Shown: piece by piece, positions 47,701 to 57,205 of the stretch
Numbering within the stretch: position 1 is the first letter of the stretch
Layout: the number at the start of each line of letters is the position of its first letter
NCBI RefSeq assembly: GCF_949987515.2
Contig: NC_082701.1
Span: forward strand, 36,473,755 to 36,537,754
Length of the DNA stretch: 64,000 nucleotides
Source of the DNA: Delphinus delphis
Lineage: Eukaryota; Chordata; Mammalia; Artiodactyla; Delphinidae
Direction of reading: 5' to 3'
The notes under the pieces: model-generated
What the model was told of the DNA's origin: nothing
Seen by the model: only the letters and a program-made list of their open reading frames with translations
Databases searched by the model: none
Translations under genes and position numbers: made by a program

Positions 47701-48378
47701 AGAGAGAGAGAACAATAACAAAGTAAAAAATAAAATTAGACTAGGAAACTAACAGATATGTTAGAAAGAATGTAAAAATAAAAATATAGATGAATCAGCA
47801 ACCTGAAGGTACATCAGTACCACAATAGTGAAAAAAGAGAAGGTGAGAAAAGAAAAAAAAGGGGGGACTGGGGGGTGGAAAGACCTTGGCTGTGGAGAGT
47901 GGAAACTAAACAAGGGCAAGGTTTGTGTGGTGGGCAGGGCTAATGCTCAGGACCTACAGGGCTGGAAAAGGCCCCAGGGACTGTGGGGTTTTGGGGCTTA
48001 GGCTCAAGGAACAGAAGAGGCCCAGCCCTGCCCTCCACCCCTGGTCTCAGAGGACAAGGGATCTCACCTGGGAGCCCAGCAGGCTTCCTGGGCTCAAGTG
48101 AGTGTGTGGGGGGCAAACTCCTTCCTCTCCTCTCTTGTTCCTCTGGTCTGGGGTCTGGGAGGTCCCCTCCTGCCTGCCTCTCCTCATTTCCTCAGCCTCA
48201 GGGGCACCGATCTTATCTGGCCTCCACTTCTCCTCTCCCCTCTGGTATGTCCTACCAGTTCCCTCTGGGGTTCTTCCTGTCTCTGTGGGGGTCAGAGTTC
48301 CCCACCAGCAGCAGCAGGCACCCTAGTTGTGGGGAGACACTAACTCCGAGTCTTCCCACACCGCCATCTTGACTCCTC
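47398..48378 (-). promoter_or_regulatory. L1 5'UTR (type B)
   Basis: About 1 kb, GC-rich toward the 5' end, beginning GGAGGAGTCAAGATGGCGG and followed by GGGAAGACTCGGAGTTAGTG. It contains a 37-base homopolymer plus GA run (47661-47713). It is unrelated by eye to the type A leader at 53839-56253. Confidence 0.72.
47661..47713. repeat. A37 homopolymer followed by (GA)n
   Basis: Plus strand: an uninterrupted A run of about 37 bases, then GAGAGAGAGAGAGAGAG. It lies inside the L1 type B 5'UTR (so T-rich in the L1 sense) and is not a poly(A) tail. Confidence 0.95.
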
Positions 48379-50213
48379 CTATATCAGCATTTCTCAACTG
48401 GCAAACTTATGAACATTTTATAACCTCTAGAAACATACGTTTTCTCACTGCATAATTTCTTTTCTCAATGTGGTACAAGGTATGTCCAATAAACCCAAAC
48501 ATCTTTAGTTTTAGTAAACTTAGACTTGTTTAACAATTAATGTTGCAGTAGTATATCTTATTTGGAAATGATCTGGAGAGCAAATGAATTTCCATGATTT
48601 AACTTAATGTAGCAAAACTCTAAAGTTTCAAGTTACCAACAATTTAGAGAAACTATTTTTAGGCAGATGTACCTGAAACATAACTATTCCTTAAAGGATT
48701 CACCTAAAAACTCTTATTTCTTTTACATTTAATTTACTTAAGAGTTTCATCATACTAAATTATTTTTCTTGCTGACAATGTTTTATAACAGAAACAATAA
48801 GTTCTTACTGACTTTCAATAAACCTTGGCATGATAAAAATATTATACTTAATATTTATTACTCTAAATATATATCTATATTAATTAAACCAACAAACTGA
48901 AACTAACTTTAATATGGCTTATTATGTAAGTGGTTAATTTCCTTTAAGCCAAATAAACAGAGCTCTTTTAAAAATAAATTTTGGTAATACCATTCAGAGT
49001 TAGAAACATATCATATCTATAACAAATACACAGACATACGTACATTCATATAGACATAGACATATATCTCACAGTATGTTTGAAAAGGCCTCTTTCCCCC
49101 ATTTTTTCCTTAGTCTCAGAAATTGGAGATGTTCTAGTTAAGAGTAAGATAAGAGTTCCTGAGAGCCTGGGTAAAACATTTACATCTCAAGGTACAAGAA
49201 GAGAAAAGCAAGTTTCTTCTAGAATGATTTGTTCCCTTTGGGTCAGAATTCTAAAAAGATGTTTATCAAGCTGTCTTTCTATGATTGAATATACAAAAAT
49301 CTAGTTTTGGAACGTCAAATGAGCCACATCTTGGCCATTTTCAGGGAGAGACTTCCCTAAGTTCCTAAGTAAGTACTTGCAAGTTTCCATTCCATAAGTT
49401 ATACATAAACCCAGCTGAGGTTCCTATAGATGGATGTCCATCAGGGAGCTGTTTGGTCTTTTAAGTACAATTTTTCATTATTAATCTGTCAGCCTAACTC
49501 AGATATGAGATGTGATCTGAACAAATTTCTGAGGACAGTGTGGTGAATCAGATGTGCGCTGCTTCTGAGTCTAGCTCCCCGGGATTTACCCTTGGGTCTG
49601 TTAGACTCTTTAATATGTCTTGGTTTCTCCATCTGACAGTCTAAAACTGCCTAAGGTGCTCAAAGCACTGGGTGACCAACCCTTATTGTGTGTCCCTGGA
49701 AGAGCAGTATTTACTTAATGGCTGTAGTACTATTCCCTGTGGGACCATTGCATATCAGGAGGATTGATCTTCAGCCATCTCCACTAGGTTCTCAGTTGCC
49801 TGAGGACACCTTGTGGCTGTAAGGAGCAAATGTCCCTTCCTCTTTGGAGCTGAATATTTCAATCTCTCATTTCACTAGTTTGTTCAGACCATCTATCTAC
49901 TTGCTTTTTTTAAAAAAAAATAAGCCAAATTTAACAAAATGCAGCCACTTATGTTTCCTTGGGCCTCCTGCCCAGATCCCCATAGGTCCCTACTTAGAAA
50001 ATTCATCAGTGGCCCTTAAGACTCCAAGTCTTAAGTAAAACAGCTCAAATAAAATTTTTAGGACCAACCCTTAAACACTGAGCTCTAGATATTAGGAAAA
50101 CTCACCAAAACATGTAATGAGTGCCAAGAAGCCAGTGAGGTTCAAAGGGTCCATGCTAGTACTGAGCACCTGTTTGGGGTAGACTCCAGGTATACTCTGG
50201 TGTTGTCTATAAT
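48379..50213 (-). pseudogene. ERV leader and probable gag remnant
   Basis: This lies between the PBS and the L1 insertion of the minus-strand provirus. A minus-strand stretch near 49435-49370 reads PSIGTSAGFMYNLWNG, which I take as a matrix-like gag fragment, with low certainty. Surrounding frames contain many stops and a purine/AT expansion near 49907-49920. Confidence 0.42.
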
Positions 50214-50231
50214 ATCCTACTGACTATGCCA
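50214..50231 (-). other. Retroviral primer binding site, tRNA-Ser-like
   Basis: The minus strand reads TGGCATAGTCAGTAGGAT directly after the LTR's terminal TTTGCA. It matches the complement of the tRNA-Ser 3' end (TGGCGTAGTCGGCAGGAT, from general knowledge) at 15 of 18 positions, all three differences being transitions. Position and sequence agree with a PBS. Confidence 0.7.
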
Positions 50232-50734
50232 TGCAAATGTCAACAAAAAATTAATCAATAGCCAAGCTAAGGAAGAAATGGAAATTTTTATTCATGCCAA
50301 CCTGAGAATTATAACACAGGAGACAGTCTTTCAGAGAGCTCTGAGGACTATTCTGCCCATTAGAAGTCAAAGCAGTTATACAAGTTTTTGAGGCAAGTGG
50401 TTATACATGAAAGGATTATACATCAATGCAACACATTGACAGTTCATATAATCCAACAAGGAAAGTAATGGGTCACTGTGACCCCTAACAAGATTGAGAA
50501 AGGAATGTTATCTCCTAAGGAGTTACCTTGCTAGCACTAAGAGAAAATTGCTCTTTTTTTTTTTTTTTTTTTTGGTATGCAGGCATTCCTGTGTCTTCTG
50601 AGGGGATCTAGTTAATGTGTGATGCAGAAACACAATGCATGCTAACAAGGAGGGGCTAGTGGCTCAAATGGCAGAGAAAATTTTATGTTAAATATTTCTT
50701 GTCCTGCCTTAAAAATAATTTTATTTCATCAACA
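50232..50734 (-). mobile_element. 5' LTR of the old class I ERV
   Basis: Minus orientation, starting TGTTGATGAAATAAAA and ending ...TTGACATTTGCA, with AATAAA (complement near 50289) in R. It includes a T run (50556-50573) not shared with the left LTR. It pairs with 36387-37236; divergence between the two LTRs is high, indicating an old insertion. No matching flanking TSD was found. Confidence 0.82.
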
Positions 50735-51114
50735 GAAATCATGAAAGATGTAGAAGTTTAAATAAAATTTTCAGAGTAGAAGCAAACAAGTGAGCAAAAG
50801 TATAATTTATTGTCACATTTGTTTATTTACTTATTTACTTACTTTGAATATTGTTTCCTATATGCACAGAGGGTGAATATAACAGTGAGACTAGAAACCA
50901 AGAGTGGGATAATTGCAATATTTGAGCAATATATGGATATCTAGACTTTCAAAGACTAGAGAAGTGGGCTTTACATAGAGTTTACATGAATTTCATTATT
51001 TGTAAAAGAATGCTTACAAGATTTTTTAAAACAGAGGAAGTTTTCCTGCCACTGAAGGCAGAAAACAACACCTCATGGATAACTTTTTAAACAAACTATA
51101 TCAAGATGCAACAG
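50735..51114. other. Unassigned DNA right of the ERV
   Basis: No recognised feature apart from a short TTTA/CTTA run (50818-50845). Confidence 0.35.
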
Positions 51115-51345
51115 TAAACAACATGGATTTTAGAACACAACTCTTGAGTTCAAAGACTGAAGTCTTGCTTTGAGACTAGTGTCCACATCTGTAAAATGGC
51201 AATAACAATAATATCAACCTCATAGAACTCTTATGAAGATTAAATGAAAATTAAGTAAAATGTAACATTTAAGAAAAATGTAATAATATATAAATGTAAA
51301 GAGTTTAAGATAGTTCTTGGCACATAACAAGTACTATATGTGTTA
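51115..51345 (+). mobile_element. MIR SINE
   Basis: MIR wording in plus orientation: TCTGTAAAATGGCAATAACAATAATATCAACCTCATAGAACTC, TGAAGATTAAATGA and TAGTTCTTGGCACATAACAAGTACTA. An AT-rich insertion separates the core from the 3' part. Confidence 0.82.
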
Positions 51346-52574
51346 TTATCATGCATTATTATTAATATTATCATTACAGGAGGGCTTATGGTGAACATCA
51401 CCAGTTTCTTTCCACAACCCTCTTCTGTCCACTCTAGCTCCAAAGAATTTCCTATTTTTAACTATTTAGTGCTTCCTATTATTTTTACAGTACTAAATAA
51501 CAGTATAGCATTGATTTATCAACTTACAAACTCTATCCCCACCTCTCTTCCCCTATTCCTATATCACTATTCTCATTTCTCCACTGTGCAACTCTGAAAA
51601 TTCAAGGAATATATCTCTAAACATTCATTACTTATTCATGTAAACCAGGCAGTATCCCTTGACTAGTAGGTTAAGGAAAATAAGTCATATTAAAGAAATT
51701 GTCTTTAAGAATAGCTCTACAGAAGCTGGAAAAAAAATATACAGCAAACCTTTATATAGGCAAAGTACTAAAACACTAATAGGATTTCTGCAATTTTTAA
51801 GCTATCAGAATTAAAAATTATTTGCTTTCTGGTGATGTGGCCTAATGAGAGAATTTTGTAAGAAATCATAAAAATATGTGAGCTTACACAAATATTACTC
51901 AGTTTAACCATGCTTTTAATAGGAAACAAACCACATACTGTTTAAAACTATAGTGTAAATATATGTTATTGATTGATGAGAAATGTATATGCTTGAATTG
52001 CCAAGCTTTCACATGAAAGTCTTAACATTCTGCATTAACAAATGTGAGGACCTGAATTATACTAATGTTTGCAACTTGCTTTGAGATGCATGCAAATTAA
52101 GATGGATGAATGGATGGGCAGATGGAAAGACAGAAGGATAGGTATGTGATAAAAAAAAAAAAAACATAACAAAATGCTAACAATTGTAGTATCCAGATGG
52201 TAGGTATACACAATTATTTCAAATTTTCTGCATGTTTCACAATTTTTATCTTGAGACGTTGGAAAAACTGGAAAGTCCAGATTTTATTCTATCAATACTG
52301 AAAATTCATGGAGGTAGTTTATATGGGCACAGAGCTACACTTTCTTCCAGAAAAAAATAGAACATTTGCCTGTTTAAAGTCTGAAAGCATACTCTGAGAT
52401 CATAGAAGTGTTCATCGTAAAGTAGAAATAAAAGATTCTAGGCCCTACACACATTTAATGTAGATGTTAACTATTAACATATTTGATAGTTTAAAAAATC
52501 AATGTGGCTTCTATAGGTCATAATGTTGCCTTCTAGTGATCCCCTAGAATTATGAGCTTGCATCAGATTGCATC
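51346..52574. other. Unassigned DNA
   Basis: No gene seen. The open frame 51340-51597 partly overlaps the MIR end and has no domain. An A run lies at 52151-52164. Confidence 0.35.
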
Positions 52575-52587
52575 AAAAATTGACCTG

Positions 52588-52873
52588 AGGGACTTCCCTG
52601 GTGGTGCAGTGGTTGAGAATCTGCCTGCTAATGCAGGGGACACGGGTTCAAGCCCTGGTTTGGGAGGATCCCACATGCTATGGAATAACTAGGCCCGTGA
52701 GCCACAACTACTGAGCCTGCATGTCTGGAGCCTGTGCTCTGCAACAAGAGAGGCTGCGACAGTGAAAGGCCCGTGCACCATGATGAAGAGTGGCCCCCGC
52801 TCACTGCAGCTAGAGAAAGTCCTCGCACAGAAACGAAGACCCAACACAGCAAAAATAAATTAATTAATTTTTA
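52588..52873 (+). mobile_element. CHR-type SINE, long form
   Basis: The head is GGACTTCCCTGGTGGTGCAGTGG, the B-box GGGTTCAAGCC, and the tail ACCCAACACAGCAAAAATAAATTAATTAATTTTT. A perfect 13-bp TSD AAAAATTGACCTG (52575-52587 and 52874-52886) flanks it; the last eight bases of the motif recur again at 52893-52900. Confidence 0.95.
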
Positions 52874-53499
52874 AAAAATTGACCTGTGTATTGACCTGTG
52901 ATATAGATTTTCTTAATCTTATCTCTTAAAATATTAGTGTCAGAAAAGGTCAATAACTTGAGATTTAGCTTTGTATTGAAGTATGAATATCTTGTAATCC
53001 AAGTTGAGAGACGAGCAATCCAGGAAGAAAGCAAGACACAGAAATCTAAAAATATTAGGCTTGTTTAGCAAGTGCTAAGTGGCCAAGCATGGCTAGAGTA
53101 AATATGAGGGGGAAAATGGAAAAAAAAAATGAGTCTGAAAATATGGGGAGGGTCCCAATTAAAAGTCACGATCAGTAATTTAGACTGTTCCACAGGTAAT
53201 AAGAAACACTCAAAAGTTTTGTTTGTTTGTTTTAGCAAAAGGCTATGACTGGATTTGTGGTTTAAAAAGTATGTCTCTTGGCATAATAGAGAATGGACTA
53301 GAGATAAAATGAAATTAAAGCCAGAAGAACAGATTAGTTAGAAGCTTTGTTTGTTTGCTTGTTTTTCATTTCCGTCTCTCTTTAACCTTCTATCTCACTC
53401 CTCATTTTCTTGGCTTCTACACTTCTGTGTTTTTTAGAAAGACACTAGTACTTATTTTTTTGTGCAAATTGTGTGTGTTCATATGTACCAGATAAATTC

Positions 53500-53600
53500 T
53501 CAAACATCACGGTGTAACAGAATTTCCTAAGGAGCTTCTTAAAAATGCAGGTGTCAGGGTCCCACTCCAGACCTAGAAAATCCTGAAACAGCTCATTAGC
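53500..53600 (+). mobile_element. hAT-Charlie nonautonomous fragment (MER20/MER5B-like)
   Basis: TTCTCAAACATCACGGTGTAACAG, GGAGCTTCTTAAAAATGCAGG, GTCAGGGTCCCACTCCAGACCTAG and ...TCCTGAAA follow the first half of this widespread element. The second half is missing. The exact family is uncertain. Confidence 0.5.
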
Positions 53601-54512
53601 TAAACATTCTGAGTATTACTACTAAGCATTTTACACAATACGATATATCTATCAATGAACTTTTAGTAAGTGATCAACTGATCATTTCATAAGGGCAATA
53701 TCTGTCCTAACTTTGGCTTGATGTTCATTAAATTTTTATAAAAAGTACAATTTAATGTCTGATTTGTGTTATCTCAGAAATTAGTGCTTTAAAGAAATTT
53801 TGCCTGAGGGGCTCACATATAAGAATTAACAATGAGAACTTGGCTGGAAGATGGCGGAAGAGTAAGACGCGGAGATCACCTTCTTCCCCACGGATACACC
53901 AGAAACACATCTACACGTGGAACAACTCCTACAGAACACCTACTGAAGGCTGGCAGAAGACCTCAGACCTCCCAAAAGGCAAGAAACTCCCCACGTACCT
54001 GGGTAGGGCAAAAGAAAAAAAAAGAAAAAAAAGAGACAAAAGAATAGGGACGGCACCTGCACCAGTGGGAGGGAGCTGTGACGGAGGAAAAGTTTCCACA
54101 CACTAGGAAGCCCCTTCGCGGGCGGAGACTGCAGGAGGCGGAGCGGGGAGCTTCGAAGCCCCGGAGGAGTGCACAGCAACGGGTGTGGAGGGCAAAGCGG
54201 GGAGATTCCCGCACAGAGGATCGGTGCCGACCGGCACTCACCAGCCCGAGAGGCTTGTCTGCTCACCCGCCGGGGCGGGTGGGGCTGCGAGCTGAGGCTC
54301 TGAGGCTCGGGTTTCGGTTTCGGACGGAGCGCAGGAAGAGGACTGGGGTTGGCGGCTTGAACATAGCTTGAAGGGGTTAGTGCATCACGGCTACCTGGGA
54401 GGGAGTCCGGGGAAAAGTCTGCACCTGCCGAAGAGGCAAGAGACTTTTTCTTCCCTCTGTGTTTCCTGGTGCGTGTGGAGAGGGGTTTAAGAACGCTGCT
54501 TAAAGGAACTCC

Positions 54513-54600
54513 AGAGACGGGCGTGAGCCGCGGCTAAAAGCGCGGACCCCAGAGACGGGCGCGAGCCGCGGCTAAAAGCGCGGACCCCAGAGACGGGCGG
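54513..54600 (+). repeat. 38-bp tandem repeat, 2.3 copies, in L1 5'UTR
   Basis: Units start AGAGACGGGCG at 54513, 54551 and 54589, each with GAGCCGCGGCTAAAAGCGCG. The copies are nearly identical and CpG-rich. Repeated promoter monomers are a known feature of some L1 families; here the number is small. Confidence 0.93.
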
Positions 54601-55051
54601 GAGACGCTAAGGCTGCTGCTGCCGCCACCAAGGGGCCTGTGTGCGAGCACAGAGCCTGTGCAGCCCGCCACTGCCAGGTTCCCGGGATCCAGGAACAACT
54701 TCCCTGGGAGAACGCACGGCGGGCCTCAGGCTGGTGCAAAGTCACGCTGGCCTTTGCCGCCGCAGGCCCGCCCCGCACTCCGGGCCCCTCCCTCCCCGCC
54801 CCTCCCTTCCCGCCGGCCTGAGTGCGCCAGAGCCCCTGAATCAGCGGCTCCTTTAACCCCGTCCTGTCTGAGCACAAAACAGACGCCCTCCAGCGACCTA
54901 CACGCAGAGGCAGGGCCAAATCCAAAGCTGAGCCCCGGTGAGCTGTGAGAACAAAGAAGAGAAAGGGAAATCTCTCCCAGCAGCCTCAGAAGCAGCAGAT
55001 TAAAGCTCCACAATCAACTTGATGTACCCTGCATCTGTGGAATACCTGAAT

Positions 55052-55500
55052 AGACAACCAATCATCCCAAATTAAGGAAGTGGACTTTGGGAGCAAGATC
55101 TATGATTTTTTTCCCTTTTCCTTTTTTTGTGAATGTGTATGTGTATGCTTCTGTGTGAGATCTTGTCTGTATAGTCTTGCTTCCACCATTTGTCCTAGGG
55201 TTCTATCCGTCCATGGTTTTTTTTTAAATTTTTTTCTTAATAATTAATTTTAATAACGTTATTATACTTTACCTTCTTTCTTTCTTTCTTTCTTTCCTTC
55301 CTTCTTTCCCTCCTTTAGACAACGAATCATCCCAAATTGAGGAGGTGGTCTCTGAGAGCAAGATTTATGATTTTTCCGCCTTTACCTCTTTCAGTGAGGG
55401 TGTATGTGTATGCTTCTGTGTAACATTTTGTCTGTATAGCTTTGCTTCCAACATTTGTCCTAAGGTTCTATCTGTCCCTTTTTTTTTTTTCTAAATAAGA
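55052..55500 (+). repeat. Tandemly duplicated ~265-bp module in L1 5'UTR
   Basis: The segments starting AGACAACCAATCATCCC (55052) and AGACAACGAATCATCCC (55317) run in parallel: GAGCAAGAT(C/T)TATGATTTTT, GTGTATGTGTATGCTTCTGTGT, TTTGTCCTA(G/A)GGTTCTATC. Each is followed by a pyrimidine tract. The L1 at 15291-17127 carries a single copy, so the duplication arose within the lineage of this element. Confidence 0.88.
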
Positions 55501-55544
55501 ATTTTTTAATTCAATAACTTTATTATACTTTATTTTATTTTTAC

Positions 55545-55715
55545 TGTATCTTCTTTCTTTCTGTCTTTTTTCCTCTTTCCTTCCTTCCTTCCTCCCTCCC
55601 TCCCTCCCTCCTTTCTTTCCTTCTTTCCTTCATTGCTTCTTTCTTTCTTTCTTTCTTTCTTCCTTCCTTCCTTCCTTCCTTCCTTCACTCCTTTCCTTCT
55701 TTCTTTCCTCATACT
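55545..55715. repeat. Pyrimidine microsatellite (TTTC/TTCC/CCTC)n
   Basis: A long plus-strand pyrimidine tract of mixed TTCC, CCTC and TTTC units within the L1 5'UTR. It sits just upstream of the acceptor-like AG at 55754-55755 and could serve as a polypyrimidine tract in L1 RNA. Confidence 0.95.
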
Positions 55716-56253
55716 TCTACTAATTCTCTCTACTTTTTCTCCCTTTTATTCTGAGCCGTGTGGATGAAAGGCTCTTGGTGCTCCAGCCAGGAGTCAGGGC
55801 TCTGCCTCTGAGGTAGGAGAGCCAACTTCAGGACACTGGTCAACAAGAGACCTCCCAGCTCCACATAATATCAAATGGCAAAAATCTCCCAGAGACCTCC
55901 ATCTTAACACCAGCACCCAGCTTCACTCAACAACCAGCAAGCCACAGTGCTGGACAACCTATGCCAAACAACTAGCAAAACAGGAACACAACCCCACCTA
56001 TTAGCAGAGCGGCTGCCTAAAATCATAATAAGGCCACAGACACCCCAAAACACACGACCAGATGTGAACCTGCCCACTAGAGAGACAAGATCCAGCCTCA
56101 TCCACCAGAACACAGGCACTAGTCCCCTCCACCAGGAAGCCTACACAAACCACTGAACCAAACTTAACCACTGGGGACAGACATCAAAAACAGCGGGAAC
56201 TACAAACCTGCAGCCTGCAAAAAGGAGACCCCAAACACAGTAAGATAAGCAAA

Positions 56254-57147
56254 ATGAGAAGACAGAAAAACACACAGCAGATAAAGGAGCAAGATAAAAA
56301 TGCACCAGACCTAACAAATGAAGAGGAAATAGGCAGTCTACCTGAAAAAGAATTCAGAATAATGATAGTAAGGATGATCAGAAATCTTGGAAATAGAATG
56401 GACAAAATGCAAGAAACAGTTAACAAGGACCTAGAAGAAATAAAGATGAAACAAGCAATGATGAACAACACAATAAATGAAATTAAAACTACTCTAGATG
56501 GGATCAATAGCAGAATAATTGAGGCAGAAGAACGGATAAGTGACCTGGAAGATAAAAGAGCGGAAATAACTACTGCAGAGCAGAATAAAGAAAAAAGAAT
56601 GAAAAGAACTGAGGACAGTCTCAGAGACCTCTGGGACAACATTAAATGCACCAACATTCGAATTATAGGGGTTCCAGAAGAAGAAGAGAAAAAGAAAGGG
56701 ACTGAGAAAATATTTGAAGAGATTAGAGTTGAAAACTTCCCTAATATGGGAAAGGAAATAGTTAATCAAGTCCAGGAAGCACAGAGAGTCCCATACAGGA
56801 TAAATACAAGGAGAAATACGCCAAGACACATATTAATCAAACTGTCAAAAATTAAATACAAAGAAAGCATATTAAAAGCAGCAAGGGAAAAACAATAAAT
56901 AACACATAAGGGAATCCCCATAAGGTTAACAGCTGATCTCTCAGCAGAAACCCTACAAGCCAGAAGGGAGTGGCAGGACATACTGAAAGTGATGAAGGAG
57001 AAAAACCTGCAGCCAAGAATACTCTACCCAGCAAGGATCTCTTTCAGATTTGATGAAGAAATTAAAAGCTTTACAGACAAGCAAAAGCTGAGAGAGTTCA
57101 GCACCACCAAATCAGCTTTACAACAAATACTAAAGGAACTTCTCTAG
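56254..57147 (+). pseudogene. L1 ORF1 with one premature stop
   Basis: The frame opens at ATG 56254 (MRRQKNTQQIKEQ) and stays in one frame to TAG 57145-57147, 297 codons, close to the usual mammalian ORF1p length. Residues about 55-125 form the coiled coil (NKDLEEIKMKQAMMNNTINE...). Residues about 130-215 hold the RRM-like part with IRIIGVPEEEEKKKGTE and ENFPNMGKEIVNQVQEAQR. A TAA at 56896-56898 cuts the protein at 214 residues; the frame continues beyond it as the C-terminal domain (ETLQARREWQDILKVMKEK). The homologous codon in the L1 at 46.75 kb is AAA, so one substitution made the stop. ORF1p trimers bind L1 RNA; this truncated form would lack the C-terminal RNA-binding part. Confidence 0.93.
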
Positions 57148-57205
57148 ACAAGAAACACAAAAGAAGGAAAAGACCTATAATAACGAACCCAAAACAATTT
57201 AGAAA

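Larger units (their letters stand above)
42083..48378 (-). mobile_element. Near full-length L1 with a different 5'UTR type, inserted in the ERV
   Basis: The minus strand begins about 48378 (GGAGGAGTCAAGATGGCGG) and continues through a GC-rich 5'UTR, ORF1, ORF2 and a 3'UTR that ends without a clear A tail near 42083. The 5'UTR does not align with that of the 53.8 kb or 17.1 kb elements, although both ORFs do. The ERV text on either side is interrupted by it. A SINE (43428-43637) is nested inside ORF2. The element is inactive. Confidence 0.9.
53839..56253 (+). promoter_or_regulatory. L1 5'UTR (type A), with tandem duplications and intron-like segment
   Basis: The L1 internal promoter/leader, about 2.4 kb. 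54100-54950 is the most CpG-dense stretch of the window. It contains a 38-bp tandem repeat (54513-54600), a duplicated module of about 265 bp (starting 55052 and 55317) and long TTTC/TTCC tracts (55270-55320, 55545-55710). A GT at 53998 after ACCTGG and an AG at 55754-55755 after a pyrimidine tract bound the segment that is missing from the element at 1-880. Confidence 0.85.
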
